Below are positions 16,890-25,377 of a stretch of DNA of 64,000 nucleotides, in pieces. The stretch is from positions 124,001 through 188,000 of the forward strand of contig NZ_JBNJLT010000005.1 of NCBI RefSeq assembly GCF_050113635.1, given 5' to 3'. Numbering within the stretch: the stretch's first letter is position 1; each line of letters begins with the position of its first letter. Source of the stretch: Marinimicrobium sp050113635. GTDB taxonomy: Bacteria > Pseudomonadota > Gammaproteobacteria > Pseudomonadales > Cellvibrionaceae. The notes beneath the pieces are model-generated. The model had not been told where the DNA came from. It saw only the letters and a list, made by a program, of their open reading frames with translations, and made no database searches. The position numbers were made by a program, and so were the translations under genes.

Positions 16890-19800
16890 CTACAGGTCCA
16901 CCTGTAAGCCCAACGTCAGCCGGCGTTCGTTATGGAAGCGTTGATCGACGTTAGATTCCCATTGGAAGTACACCTCTTGATACTCCTCTGTCAGATTGAC
17001 CGCTTGTAGGTTGATTTTGACGTGATCATTGATTTCATAACTGAGAGATGCATCCACGTAGTTGGTCGGTGCGTAATATCGCGCGAACCGGTAATTACCC
17101 TCAACCTTTACGTAGTCAAACATCTTGCTTCGATAGTTGTGTGCGATACGCGCCTGCAAGCCGCCGTACTCATACCAAAGAGCAAAGTTGGATTGATGCT
17201 CCGAGTTGCCACCACCCGGCAGAGAGTTACCATAGTAGTCCGTTTCGTTGCTGCTACTGGGCGAGTAGGTATAGTTGGCAGAGATGCCGAAACCACTCCA
17301 GAATCCGGGCAAGAAATCAAAAGCTTGCTGATACCCGATTTCGGCGCCACGTGTATAGGAGGTTTCATCCACTGTGGTGGTCGTGGAAATCGGCACAGTA
17401 CCCGTCAGCTCGCCGGTTTCAAGATCAAAGCCACGGACTTTGCCGTCGGTATCGGTGATGTCATCGCGCTCAATCTCGCGGGTGCGGAAACCGGTATTCT
17501 GCTGCACCCAGAAGACACCAACGTTAAACATGCCTGTATCGCTGAAGTACCACTCATAGGACATTTCAGCATTGGTGTTTTGGTTGGGCTCCAGCAGAGG
17601 GTTGCCCTGCTGGCTACCGCCTGTAGCACAAAAAACATTGGAGCCATCGGCCTCTTGGATATTACAAGCCAGGATACGGTTAACGGTCAGGCCCCCGGCC
17701 AGCATATCGGTGTTGTGAGTGGAGACGGTTTTGGTGGCCGACAGTCGCAGAATCTGGTCTTCGGATAACTCGAAGGCCATGTTAAATGCGGGCAGGAAGT
17801 TATCGTAGCTAGTGACCGTGTTGATACGATTGCCGTCGGGCGCCAATATTCCAAGTGCACCGGGAATAATATACTCCTGCCCGTTAAATGTTGCGGTATC
17901 ACCCATGACGGCTTCGCTTTGCAGAATATCAAACTCCGTCTCTATATAACGAACGCCGATATTCCCGGTAAAGGGGAGGCCGAGCAGATCACCTTGCAGA
18001 TTAGCCTGGAGATAGACCGATTGCGTTGTCTCCTCAAGGTCATACACATTGGCTGCATCCGGCACTTGAACATTGACGCCGTAGAGGTCGTTGTGCCAAG
18101 CCAGCGGATCAGACATGGCTTCCGGGTCAACAAAGTACAGCGCTCCCAAACCACGGGTTCCCTGGAAGTCGGAAATTTGCGTAATCATGCCTTTTTCATT
18201 CAAATCGGTGAATGAAATTGGTTCAATGAACGATTCGCCCGTTTGGGGTGCCTGACTGGCGGAGTCCTTCCAGCGCGAAAGGAAAGCATCGCCGTACTGA
18301 TTGGTTTTCGCCACGCCGCCAATCCAGCCTCGCTTCTCCACCTCACGCACGCCGTGACGCACACCAAAGTCTATACTGGGCACCCATCGGATATCGAAAT
18401 CCAAAGAACCGTCAGCGCGAAACACGTTCATTTCAGCGTGAGTGTCTTCACCGTACAAGTTGGTAGACGTTAGACTATAGCGGTCCAGGTTGCTACCGAA
18501 GGCTTCGCTGTACTCATTGCCATCCTGATCGATGCCGGTCATGGTCGGTAAGCTCCAGTGTTGAGTTCCAGAGCTGTAACCAACACCTATGGGAATCTGA
18601 GTGTAGGAGTCTGGAACTGGAGTGCCATCGGGAAGTGTAGCGTCAACACCGACATAACCCCATGGGTTTACGTCGCTGATGCGCTCGCCACCCACACTGA
18701 CATACTCGGCTCCCACTTGTGCACCGGAATTGATGTACCCATCGATAACACTGCGGGAAATGTTGTTGGTTGCGTCACCAAAGGTCCAGCGTACCGTGCC
18801 TCTAAAGGCACCGCCATTATCATAGCTCAACTCCAGATTGGTGTTGAGCGCCTCTTTGTCAACGGCCCAGGTCTGATTGTGTGTTTTTGTCACACGGGAC
18901 TGGTAGTCGCCAGACTGAATGGTGTAATAATTGCCATCCAGCTGTTCGTACACTCGTTCGCCATCCTGGTCGCCACTGATGATGTTCGGGTATTCAGTGG
19001 TGCCGTTGTCGTTCGGTGTGAACCACCCGGTCTCTGCCTGCCAGGCTTGAGCGGCTACAAAACCGGCGGCGTAATGGTGTTCATCCATTTTTGTGTAGAA
19101 TACATCGCCGGTCAGCTCAAAAGCATCATTGATCTGAAATTGAATGGAACCGTTAATGCCCGTTCGCTCCCGGTCAATAAAACGGTTGCTCGCCATATGT
19201 CCTTGCCGGGCATAGTACACATCATTACTGTCACCATCGCCGTTGACATCGACATTGTCCTGTACAAAATTACTCGCCTCGGTAGCATTGAAAGACCAAC
19301 CCTCTCCCTGTGCCCCGTTATTATAATCCGCCAGGTAGGACTCACCGTAGGAAATATTCAATGTGGCCCCGAAGCGGTCACCATTGTTAAAACCGATAAA
19401 ACCCGAGGCTGAGGGGTCCGTTTCCTCACCCATTGATCCTTGCGTAACGTCGGCTTTACCCGAGGCCGTCCAGCCTTCATTCAGCATAAACGGACGGGTG
19501 GTTTTCAGGTTAATGGTACCGGCGAGGCCGGACACCACATTCTTAGCTTGAGAGGATTTTAACACTTCGATGCCCGACACCATCGTAGAGGGTATATCGG
19601 CAAAGTCGGGAGTCACGGTGGTGACCGACCCGGCTGACAGCATCTGCTCACCATTCAGCGTCGTAGTTACGTTGCCATTGCCGCGAATGTTGACCGTCGC
19701 TCCTTCCCCTCCGGAGCGGGTAATCTGTATGCCTGGCACTCGCTGAAGTGAGTCGGCGATAGTTGCGTCCGGTAGCTTACCAATGTCTGTGGCGGTAATT

Positions 19801-20006
19801 GCATCCACTACAGATCCTGAATCCCGCTTAATGTCCATCGACTGGCGAATGGAGCTACGAATGCCTGTGACCGTGATCTCCTCGAGCATAGCGGGATCTT
19901 CATTGTAAGAACCCTGTGCCAGCACGACACTCGACAATGGCATCATGCCGGCAAGTACGCCAACGGACAGCAGGTTGCGCTTGAAATTTTTACGTGGAAA
20001 AGACAT
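16890..20006 (-). CDS. TonB-dependent outer-membrane receptor (glycan uptake type)
   Basis: A 1038-residue receptor. A signal peptide (residues 1-30, ending VLA|Q) is followed by a TonB-box-like 'EEITVTG' at 42-48 and a plug domain with 'LPDATIADSLQRVPGIQI' and 'VNIRGNGNVTTTLNG'. The remaining ~850 residues form an amphipathic beta-barrel ending 'LTLGLQVDL'. The long barrel and 'SIRQSMDIKR' start are typical of the Caulobacter/Xanthomonas-type receptors that import oligosaccharides. It lies 93 bases downstream of the GH26 gene on the same strand, so it probably takes up manno-oligosaccharides released by that enzyme. A ribosome-binding AAGGA precedes the ATG. The intergenic hairpin may lower or stabilise its expression relative to the enzyme gene. 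Confidence 0.93.
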   Translation of the reverse strand: MSFPRKNFKRNLLSVGVLAGMMPLSSVVLAQGSYNEDPAMLEEITVTGIRSSIRQSMDIKRDSGSVVDAITATDIGKLPDATIADSLQRVPGIQITRSGGEGATVNIRGNGNVTTTLNGEQMLSAGSVTTVTPDFADIPSTMVSGIEVLKSSQAKNVVSGLAGTINLKTTRPFMLNEGWTASGKADVTQGSMGEETDPSASGFIGFNNGDRFGATLNISYGESYLADYNNGAQGEGWSFNATEASNFVQDNVDVNGDGDSNDVYYARQGHMASNRFIDRERTGINGSIQFQINDAFELTGDVFYTKMDEHHYAAGFVAAQAWQAETGWFTPNDNGTTEYPNIISGDQDGERVYEQLDGNYYTIQSGDYQSRVTKTHNQTWAVDKEALNTNLELSYDNGGAFRGTVRWTFGDATNNISRSVIDGYINSGAQVGAEYVSVGGERISDVNPWGYVGVDATLPDGTPVPDSYTQIPIGVGYSSGTQHWSLPTMTGIDQDGNEYSEAFGSNLDRYSLTSTNLYGEDTHAEMNVFRADGSLDFDIRWVPSIDFGVRHGVREVEKRGWIGGVAKTNQYGDAFLSRWKDSASQAPQTGESFIEPISFTDLNEKGMITQISDFQGTRGLGALYFVDPEAMSDPLAWHNDLYGVNVQVPDAANVYDLEETTQSVYLQANLQGDLLGLPFTGNIGVRYIETEFDILQSEAVMGDTATFNGQEYIIPGALGILAPDGNRINTVTSYDNFLPAFNMAFELSEDQILRLSATKTVSTHNTDMLAGGLTVNRILACNIQEADGSNVFCATGGSQQGNPLLEPNQNTNAEMSYEWYFSDTGMFNVGVFWVQQNTGFRTREIERDDITDTDGKVRGFDLETGELTGTVPISTTTTVDETSYTRGAEIGYQQAFDFLPGFWSGFGISANYTYSPSSSNETDYYGNSLPGGGNSEHQSNFALWYEYGGLQARIAHNYRSKMFDYVKVEGNYRFARYYAPTNYVDASLSYEINDHVKINLQAVNLTEEYQEVYFQWESNVDQRFHNERRLTLGLQVDL

Positions 20007-20042
20007 AAATTTGTCCTTCTTATTAAATTCGTTATTTTGAGG

Positions 20043-20073
20043 TGTCTCCCGGGCTGATAGCCACCGGGAGACA
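20043..20073 (-). other. intercistronic hairpin between GH26 and TonB receptor genes
   Basis: A perfect 10-bp inverted repeat (20043-20052 with 20064-20073), loop 11. On the minus-strand transcript no T-run follows, so it is not a standard terminator. It could act as an mRNA stabiliser, an attenuator or a processing site that sets unequal levels of the two proteins. Confidence 0.6.
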
Positions 20074-20099
20074 TTTACCGAGTATCAATGATTAGTCGA

Positions 20100-22424
20100 T
20101 TATTCGAGGAATTCGACTTGGTCAATGTAATAAGTGGATTCGCTGTCGGCGTTATCAGGGCTAATAAACTGGACCCCCAATCCGCTAAGTTCGGTCCACG
20201 CGGAAATGTCCAGTGTCAGCTCTACGTCCCCGGAATCCGCGTCTACCTCGCCTCCATCTGCCCAGGCTCCATCCTGATCTTTAGCCCATAGTTTTACCTT
20301 GAGGTCCGGGCCAGCCGCTTCCGCGTGGGCGATCAATCGCACGGTGCTAACGCCATCCAGCAAGAGACCGCCGGTGGGGTAGGTTTGAAGAATGATGTTA
20401 TCGTCTCCCTCTTCCAACTGCGTCGTGCCCGACAGCGATTGGCTACCTTCAGCCGCCCAATCCGATGAGAGCGCGAGCCCCTCTGCCGGGCTCCAGTTCA
20501 CCTGAAATTCCCAGCCCGTCATAATCTCGGCGCTTTCAAAGTCGTCGTAAATTCCGGCGCTTACCGTGACTGAGGGCACGGGAACTTCGGCGAGGTTGAT
20601 GACGCTTTCCTGCGCATAGTTGGCATCAATGATCTCGTTACTTTGATTGTCCGGGCCATAGCCTGTTTCTGCATCGCTTGAATTCCAGGTGATGTAGAAC
20701 GCCCACCACGCATTGTTTTCATGCATGATGGACACGTTGGGGATGGTGCCAGTTTCTGTTAACGCAATCAGTTTTTCGCCGTCGTGTTGGCTTAGCAAGG
20801 TTTCGTAACGCGACGCAAACGGGTTTTCATCGTTATTGCCGTCGTAACCGTCGTAACCCACGATGTCGACATAGTTATCTCCGGGGTACCAGTCTTCGTT
20901 GATTTCTCCTGCATGGGTATAGACCCAGATGAGGTTATGCAGTTGATGGTCGTTGGTCAGTCGGTCGTAAAGAATCACCCACAATTCTTTAAGTGCCTCC
21001 GGACCGGCAGCGCCCCACCAGAACCACGCACCTTCGGCTTCGTGTAGAGGTCGCCATAAAATGGGAATGCCGGCATCGTCAAACTTTTTCAGTTCGTCGG
21101 CAATAATGTCGATGTCACCCATCAAGGCGGCGTATTCGGTGCTATTGTCGTCAGCCAGTGCCGCCGCCAGATCAAAGGTGGTCGCTTCGGCGTAGAAGCC
21201 TTTGTGCCAGGGCTGCTCCTCGCTATCGATCAAATCGGTGGGGGCGTTCCAGTGCCAGAGTGCGGAAAGAATGATATTTTTACTCTGATGCTCGGCAATC
21301 ATGAATTCCGACATGCCGTAGGGGTCAGTGCCGTTTGCGGTGCGGGAGGAGGAAAAGTCCATCAAATCGAATGCGACAATGGCTGGTGCATCATCGCCAG
21401 TAGCTGTTACGACTTTTTCAAACTCCGTCAGCTCGAACTCGCCTTCGTTGCCTTTCTCCAGATACTCCGTCTGACCAGAGACAGTGGCCGATCCATAATG
21501 GGAAGTAAGAAACTCCATCAGTTTCAAGGCCCCATCGGAGGCATTGGGATTGACCAGAGAGCTCGTGACCGACTGAGGGCCCGCAGGAGCGGGGGCAGCA
21601 ATCATTGATAGGCTGTCAAAGCGGTAGTAGTCCCAGCCACCGCCGATCCTGATCAGGTTTTCACCTTCTTGCAGGGAGATAGTGCCCACGCGGTAATCTC
21701 CCCAACTACCCGCCGCATTTACTTCCACTTCGTAAGCGATGCCGTTGACCTCTATCCCTGCCACTTTTCCGCCATAACTTGAAGGAATGGCGAAGCGAGA
21801 ATAAAGTGTGTAAAAACCCGCGTCTTCAGCCGTAAGTTCAATTCTGAAAACCGCCGACGCACCCGGGGTAAAATCAGCGGTATGGCGCTCACTATGCGCA
21901 CCGCTAATATAAGCATCATTGCCTTCGCCCACTAGGTTTACACTGTTCAGTTGCACAATATCGGGGTTGTCAACGGTGTAAATCACCAGCTCATTCGGGT
22001 CGTACACCAGAACTTCCACTTCGTCCATTAGTGGCTCGCCGTCATCGTTCTCAATAACTTCGCCATCACCATCCAGCGCTTCAATTTGAAATTTCAGCGA
22101 TTCAATCGCTTCGACCATAGGCGCGTAGAAGGTCAGTTCGGGTGAGCGCCAATCCTCTGGCTCTACGGCGGTGCCTGCCGTTTGTGACCAACGGATGGTT
22201 TCGTCTTGAACGGTGCCGACAAGTCGGCCGGACAAAGTCACCTGCGCCCCGGGGGCATACTCGCCACCGTCACCGGCAATGACGCCTAGAGGTCGCTCCT
22301 CAGGGGTGTAAGTGGCTGTTTCAGTGTTTAAATCAGGTTCGCCACCGCAGCCAACAAGTGACAGGGTAACACTGGCCGCGCATAGAGTAGAGAGCAGCAC
22401 CTGGCGTGTTTTTGCAATTATCAT
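20100..22424 (-). CDS. GH26 beta-mannanase lipoprotein with flanking carbohydrate-binding domains
   Basis: A 774-residue lipoprotein with lipobox LVGC (Cys26), probably displayed on the outer membrane. Domains in order: a PKD/Ig-like module (~46-142); a CBM35-like jelly-roll (~148-275, with 'GWDYYRFDSLSM'); a GH26 catalytic domain (~295-610) with acid/base Glu462 in 'WRPLHEAEGAWFWWG' and nucleophile Glu557 in 'LTETGT'; and a C-terminal CBM-like domain (~625-774, 'YIDQVEF'). GH26 enzymes mostly cut beta-1,4-mannan; a few cut beta-1,3-xylan or mixed-linkage glucan. The gene is first in a two-gene locus with the TonB receptor and is preceded by GAGGTG. GTAACC/GGTTAC palindromes upstream suggest control by a LacI-type sugar repressor. 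Acidic composition fits secretion in a saline habitat. Confidence 0.92.
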   Translation of the reverse strand: MIIAKTRQVLLSTLCAASVTLSLVGCGGEPDLNTETATYTPEERPLGVIAGDGGEYAPGAQVTLSGRLVGTVQDETIRWSQTAGTAVEPEDWRSPELTFYAPMVEAIESLKFQIEALDGDGEVIENDDGEPLMDEVEVLVYDPNELVIYTVDNPDIVQLNSVNLVGEGNDAYISGAHSERHTADFTPGASAVFRIELTAEDAGFYTLYSRFAIPSSYGGKVAGIEVNGIAYEVEVNAAGSWGDYRVGTISLQEGENLIRIGGGWDYYRFDSLSMIAAPAPAGPQSVTSSLVNPNASDGALKLMEFLTSHYGSATVSGQTEYLEKGNEGEFELTEFEKVVTATGDDAPAIVAFDLMDFSSSRTANGTDPYGMSEFMIAEHQSKNIILSALWHWNAPTDLIDSEEQPWHKGFYAEATTFDLAAALADDNSTEYAALMGDIDIIADELKKFDDAGIPILWRPLHEAEGAWFWWGAAGPEALKELWVILYDRLTNDHQLHNLIWVYTHAGEINEDWYPGDNYVDIVGYDGYDGNNDENPFASRYETLLSQHDGEKLIALTETGTIPNVSIMHENNAWWAFYITWNSSDAETGYGPDNQSNEIIDANYAQESVINLAEVPVPSVTVSAGIYDDFESAEIMTGWEFQVNWSPAEGLALSSDWAAEGSQSLSGTTQLEEGDDNIILQTYPTGGLLLDGVSTVRLIAHAEAAGPDLKVKLWAKDQDGAWADGGEVDADSGDVELTLDISAWTELSGLGVQFISPDNADSESTYYIDQVEFLE

Positions 22425-22520
22425 TATTCACCTCAAACATTATTATTGGATTCACCTTAACTTCTCGCTCGGCATGACACATGCTGCTGCGGGTGAGCCA
22501 TTCAGAGCGACCAACTACGT

Positions 22521-22534
22521 TGTAACCGGTTACT
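22521..22534. promoter_or_regulatory. LacI-type operator (proximal), TGTAACCGGTTACT
   Basis: A perfect 12-bp palindrome GTAACC/GGTTAC with a central CG, about 97-110 bases before the GH26 start codon. The form matches operators of LacI/GalR sugar regulators in glycan-degrading gammaproteobacteria. The regulator itself is not in the window. Confidence 0.6.
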
Positions 22535-22639
22535 TTTTTGGTCGAGAAAGGATCCAAGAACATTGGCATCGAATCAATGGAGGATCTACCTTTCAGGGGA
22601 CAATCAAACTGCTCAACTTCAGAGCATCAAATTTATTGT

Positions 22640-22653
22640 TGTAATCGGTTACA
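22640..22653. promoter_or_regulatory. LacI-type operator (distal), TGTAATCGGTTACA
   Basis: The same motif as the proximal site with one changed position in the left half, 119 bases further from the GH26 gene. Paired sites at this distance allow a looping repressor, or the distal copy may serve another promoter. Weaker than the proximal copy. Confidence 0.5.
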
Positions 22654-22758
22654 GAATTGTCGTATTTGAACTCGCTGGCGTCAACTAAGAAGACACACTT
22701 CGTTCAATGAATTTGGAATTAAAATATTTCTTTATATTCTATTTTTTAATAACGGTTT

Positions 22759-23270
22759 CTAACGAGAAATGGTTTTTATATAGTGAGTTTCATGCAGTGT
22801 ATGTCCGGTTATGTTCGATGAGGACCTTCGGTGAGCAGATGCACGGAAACCCAGCTTTTTGTAAGTCCTTTCGGCGGGCAGGTTGCCTTCGATACACCAA
22901 AGCTCCAACCTATTAAAGCCCTTAGACGCCGCATAACGAATAGCTCGCTCAACCAGACGGCTGCCAATACCTCGCTGCCAGAACCTGGGGAGAACATTGA
23001 CCGCCCACAGCTCTAGTGTCTCCGGTGAGGCCTCATAGCGAGGCCGACCAATAATGGAGAAAGCCACACTGTTCCCTGGTCTTCCGCTACAGACACCGTA
23101 AATGCCGGGCTTTGAGACGATAAGCGGTTTTTCAGTTCTGACAGGTTCGTTGCAGCGTCGAGGTTGTCGAGAAATTCCTGAGGCATAAACGCTTTATAGG
23201 CCGCTCGCCAGGCGTCGACTCTGACTTTTCCGATGGATTCTGCGTCGCTCGGTTTGGCCACTCTTAACAT
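22759..23270 (-). pseudogene. frameshifted GNAT family acetyltransferase
   Basis: Two overlapping frames together form one GNAT protein of about 170 residues. The first (23270-23013) gives the N-terminal half, starting 'MLRVAKPSDAESIGKVRVDA'. The second (23067-22759) gives the acetyl-CoA binding half with 'NVLPRFWQRGIGSRLVERAI' (the R/Q-x-x-G-x-G/A motif) and 'YKKLGFRAS'. The shift lies at about 23060-23067, in a short GTGTG tract, which suggests loss or gain by slippage. Neither half alone is a complete fold. It could be a real pseudogene or an assembly error; a programmed shift is unlikely because no slippery heptamer is visible. The region is lower in GC than its neighbours and is followed by a second broken gene. 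Confidence 0.75.
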
Positions 23271-23308
23271 GGTAGCCTCTGTGGCCAGAGTGATTGATTC
23301 AGACCCAA

Positions 23309-23784
23309 CTAGTTAAGGTGTGATTCGTTTGAATGGACCCTGATACGTGCAGCCAACTGCGCCAACGCTTCATCGTCGGCGCGCTTATAATCGTGAGAGG
23401 AAATGTACCCCTCGTAACGTTCAATATACTTGTCCACTCTGGAAGAGATTGGCCTGAAGCCTGAATTCTCACCGGTCCCGTGCATGGGAAACAGTTTCGA
23501 ATGTAAGTGGTCTACTCCATAGCCTTTAAACATCATCTTTGTTCGGGCAACCCCTTCGAGTGCATTGTCCAACAACAACACCACGCGCTTTGAAGCCAAC
23601 GTCAAGCGGTCATTACGTCATCTCTTTGGGCGAATAAATAACTTGAAATATGGTGCTTGGGTATAACCACCGAGAACCCTACAGTATTGGGGAAAATGGG
23701 CAGAAAGACCAGATGTACCTCATCTTCCCAGATTTTATGGCAGGGAGATCTGTTTGCGGCGATCTCACAAAAAATACAGGTCAT
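23309..23784 (-). pseudogene. frameshifted HIT-family (histidine triad) hydrolase
   Basis: The N-terminal part starts at the ATG at 23784 ('MTCIFCEIAANRSPCHKIWE', with the CxxC pair typical of HIT proteins) and stops at 23602. The remainder continues in another frame from about 23605 to 23309, with 'GVDHLHSKLFPMHGTG' near its middle. Restoring one base near 23604 would join them into a protein of about 158 residues. HIT proteins hydrolyse nucleoside phosphoramidates or dinucleotides. The triad here reads H-L-H-S-K, a variant of the usual HxHxH. It lies 39 bases beyond another frameshifted gene on the same strand, so this stretch appears to be decaying, or has local sequence errors. Confidence 0.7.
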
Positions 23785-24098
23785 TTTATTATTTTTCAGA
23801 GGGTATAATTGTTTTCTGGCGCAATAGCACATCTTAGGGTGGTGAATGGAGCCACCGATAAGCCGATTTAAATACGGGTGTTTCGCTAGGTCAATACTTG
23901 ATCTATAGCTATATGGAGAGGTTGCAAGTTGCGTTGTGTGCCTGAGGAGAGACTTGTCACGATGTGCGCTTGGTGTGCGCGACCTATGAAAGCCGCTTGA
24001 TGTTTTTGGCCCCGCTAAATATTCTCTCAAACTGTTGTCACTGCTGATCGCTGGGCGGTGTTTCTCTGGTATTTTGATGGCTGTTGGTAGAACTGCTT
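23785..24098. other. intergenic region between HIT remnant and DUF2254 gene
   Basis: The longer frame in front of the HIT start does not look coding and is AT-rich in places. No RNA gene or clear promoter pair was recognised. It presumably contains divergent promoters for the two genes. Confidence 0.45.
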
Positions 24099-25376
24099 AT
24101 GGCGCGATTTTCCCCCTTGTCTCTTGATCGTTGGCGTTTTTGGTTCGACCGGTTACAGGAGAAACTGTGGATTCGCCCGCTGGCGCTGTGTCTGCTGTCT
24201 ATCGTCGGCGCGTTTGTGGCAAAGCTGGCAGACGGAACCGGACTGGCGGAGCTGGTGCCGAAGGTGGCGGAGGGGTCCGTGGAATCACTGCTGTCGGTAA
24301 TGGCCAGCAGCATGCTGACCATTGCCACGCTGGCGGTGGGCTCGATGGTGGCGGCCTATGCGTCGGCCAGCACCAGCGCGACGCCGCGTTCCATTCCTTT
24401 GGTAATTTCCGATGATGTGACCCAGAATGCGCTTTCGGCCTTCCTGGGCGCTTTTATATTCAGTCTGATTTCTCTGGTCTCGGTGAAGAACAGCTTTTAT
24501 GGCGAAGCGGGGCTGTTCACCATGTTTGTGCTGACGCTGTGGGTGTTTGCCCTGGTAGTGGTAACGTTTGTGCGTTGGGTGGATCGTATTGCGCGGCTGG
24601 GTCGGCTCGGTAATACCATTGCGCAGGTGGAGGAGGCGACCCGACGGGCGCTGGAGCGGCGCCGCCGAGCGCCCACACTGTGCGGTCTGGATGAGACGCC
24701 GGGTGAGCCTCAAGGGTTGCCGTTGTATAGCACGGAGGTAGGGTATGTGCAGCACATCAGCGTGGCCACCTTACAAAATGAAGCGGTGGAGCGAGAAGCA
24801 CGGGTGACCCTGATGGTGCTGCCGGGCACTTTTGTTTGCACAGAACGGCCGATGGCCTTTATCGAGGGGGTCGCGCAGGAGGATTTGGCCGAGTTTGCAC
24901 GGGCTTTTACCCTCGGGCGTAATCGCACCTTCGAGGATGATCCACGGTTTGGTCTGGTGGCGTTGTCGGAGATCGCGGATAAGGCGTTGTCGCCGGGAAT
25001 CAACGACCCTGGCACCGCGATTGATGTGATTAATACCATGGTACGGTTACTGACGCTCTGGATTAAGCCGCCCGAGGACGAGACACCGCTGGAGACCGCC
25101 TATGATCGGGTTGTGGTGCCTAAGCTCAATGTGGATGATATGCTGGATGACGCTTTTACAGCGATCGCGCGGGATGGTGCGGGTATGGTAGAAGTGGGCG
25201 TGAGGCTGCAAAAGGCGTTTCGCTCTCTGGAAGCGCTCAATAACCAGGCCATGAGCCGGGCCGCCAGACGGCACGCGCAGTTGGCGCTGGAGCGTGCCGA
25301 GCGGGCGCTGACTCAGGCTGAGGATAAGGCCGTAGTGCGAGCCAATGCGTGCCTTGGAACGAGGACATCAGATTAG
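24099..25376 (+). CDS. DUF2254 family membrane protein
   Basis: A 425-residue protein with a membrane half and a soluble half. Hydrophobic segments at about residues 27-45, 62-85, 105-125 and 130-155 are followed by a cytoplasmic-looking domain containing 'GRNRTFEDDPRFGLVALSEIADKALSPGINDPGTAI', the conserved DUF2254 core. The function of the family is unknown. The ATG at 24099 is preferred over an upstream TTG at 24084, which adds only five residues, although neither has a strong ribosome-binding site. The stop is followed one base later by the binding protein-like gene and then by DUF2835, so the three appear to form an operon. A channel or transport role is suggested only by topology and by that neighbour. 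Confidence 0.85.
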   Translation: MARFSPLSLDRWRFWFDRLQEKLWIRPLALCLLSIVGAFVAKLADGTGLAELVPKVAEGSVESLLSVMASSMLTIATLAVGSMVAAYASASTSATPRSIPLVISDDVTQNALSAFLGAFIFSLISLVSVKNSFYGEAGLFTMFVLTLWVFALVVVTFVRWVDRIARLGRLGNTIAQVEEATRRALERRRRAPTLCGLDETPGEPQGLPLYSTEVGYVQHISVATLQNEAVEREARVTLMVLPGTFVCTERPMAFIEGVAQEDLAEFARAFTLGRNRTFEDDPRFGLVALSEIADKALSPGINDPGTAIDVINTMVRLLTLWIKPPEDETPLETAYDRVVVPKLNVDDMLDDAFTAIARDGAGMVEVGVRLQKAFRSLEALNNQAMSRAARRHAQLALERAERALTQAEDKAVVRANACLGTRTSD

Positions 25377-25377
25377 A

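Larger units (their letters stand above)
22425..22758. other. regulatory region upstream of GH26 gene
   Basis: No gene is supported here. The GH26 side holds two LacI-type palindromes (22521-22534 and 22640-22653). The far end is AT-rich relative to the surroundings and runs into a decayed acetyltransferase gene. No obvious sigma-70 pair could be fixed between the operators. Confidence 0.55.

Noticed and set aside
18558..19412. Plus-strand frame opposite the TonB receptor
   Set aside because: Antisense shadow; composition reflects the reverse of a beta-barrel gene and no homology is apparent.
23060..23067. Programmed frameshift in the GNAT gene
   Set aside because: No slippery heptamer or downstream structure is seen, and a second neighbouring gene is broken as well; decay or error is simpler.
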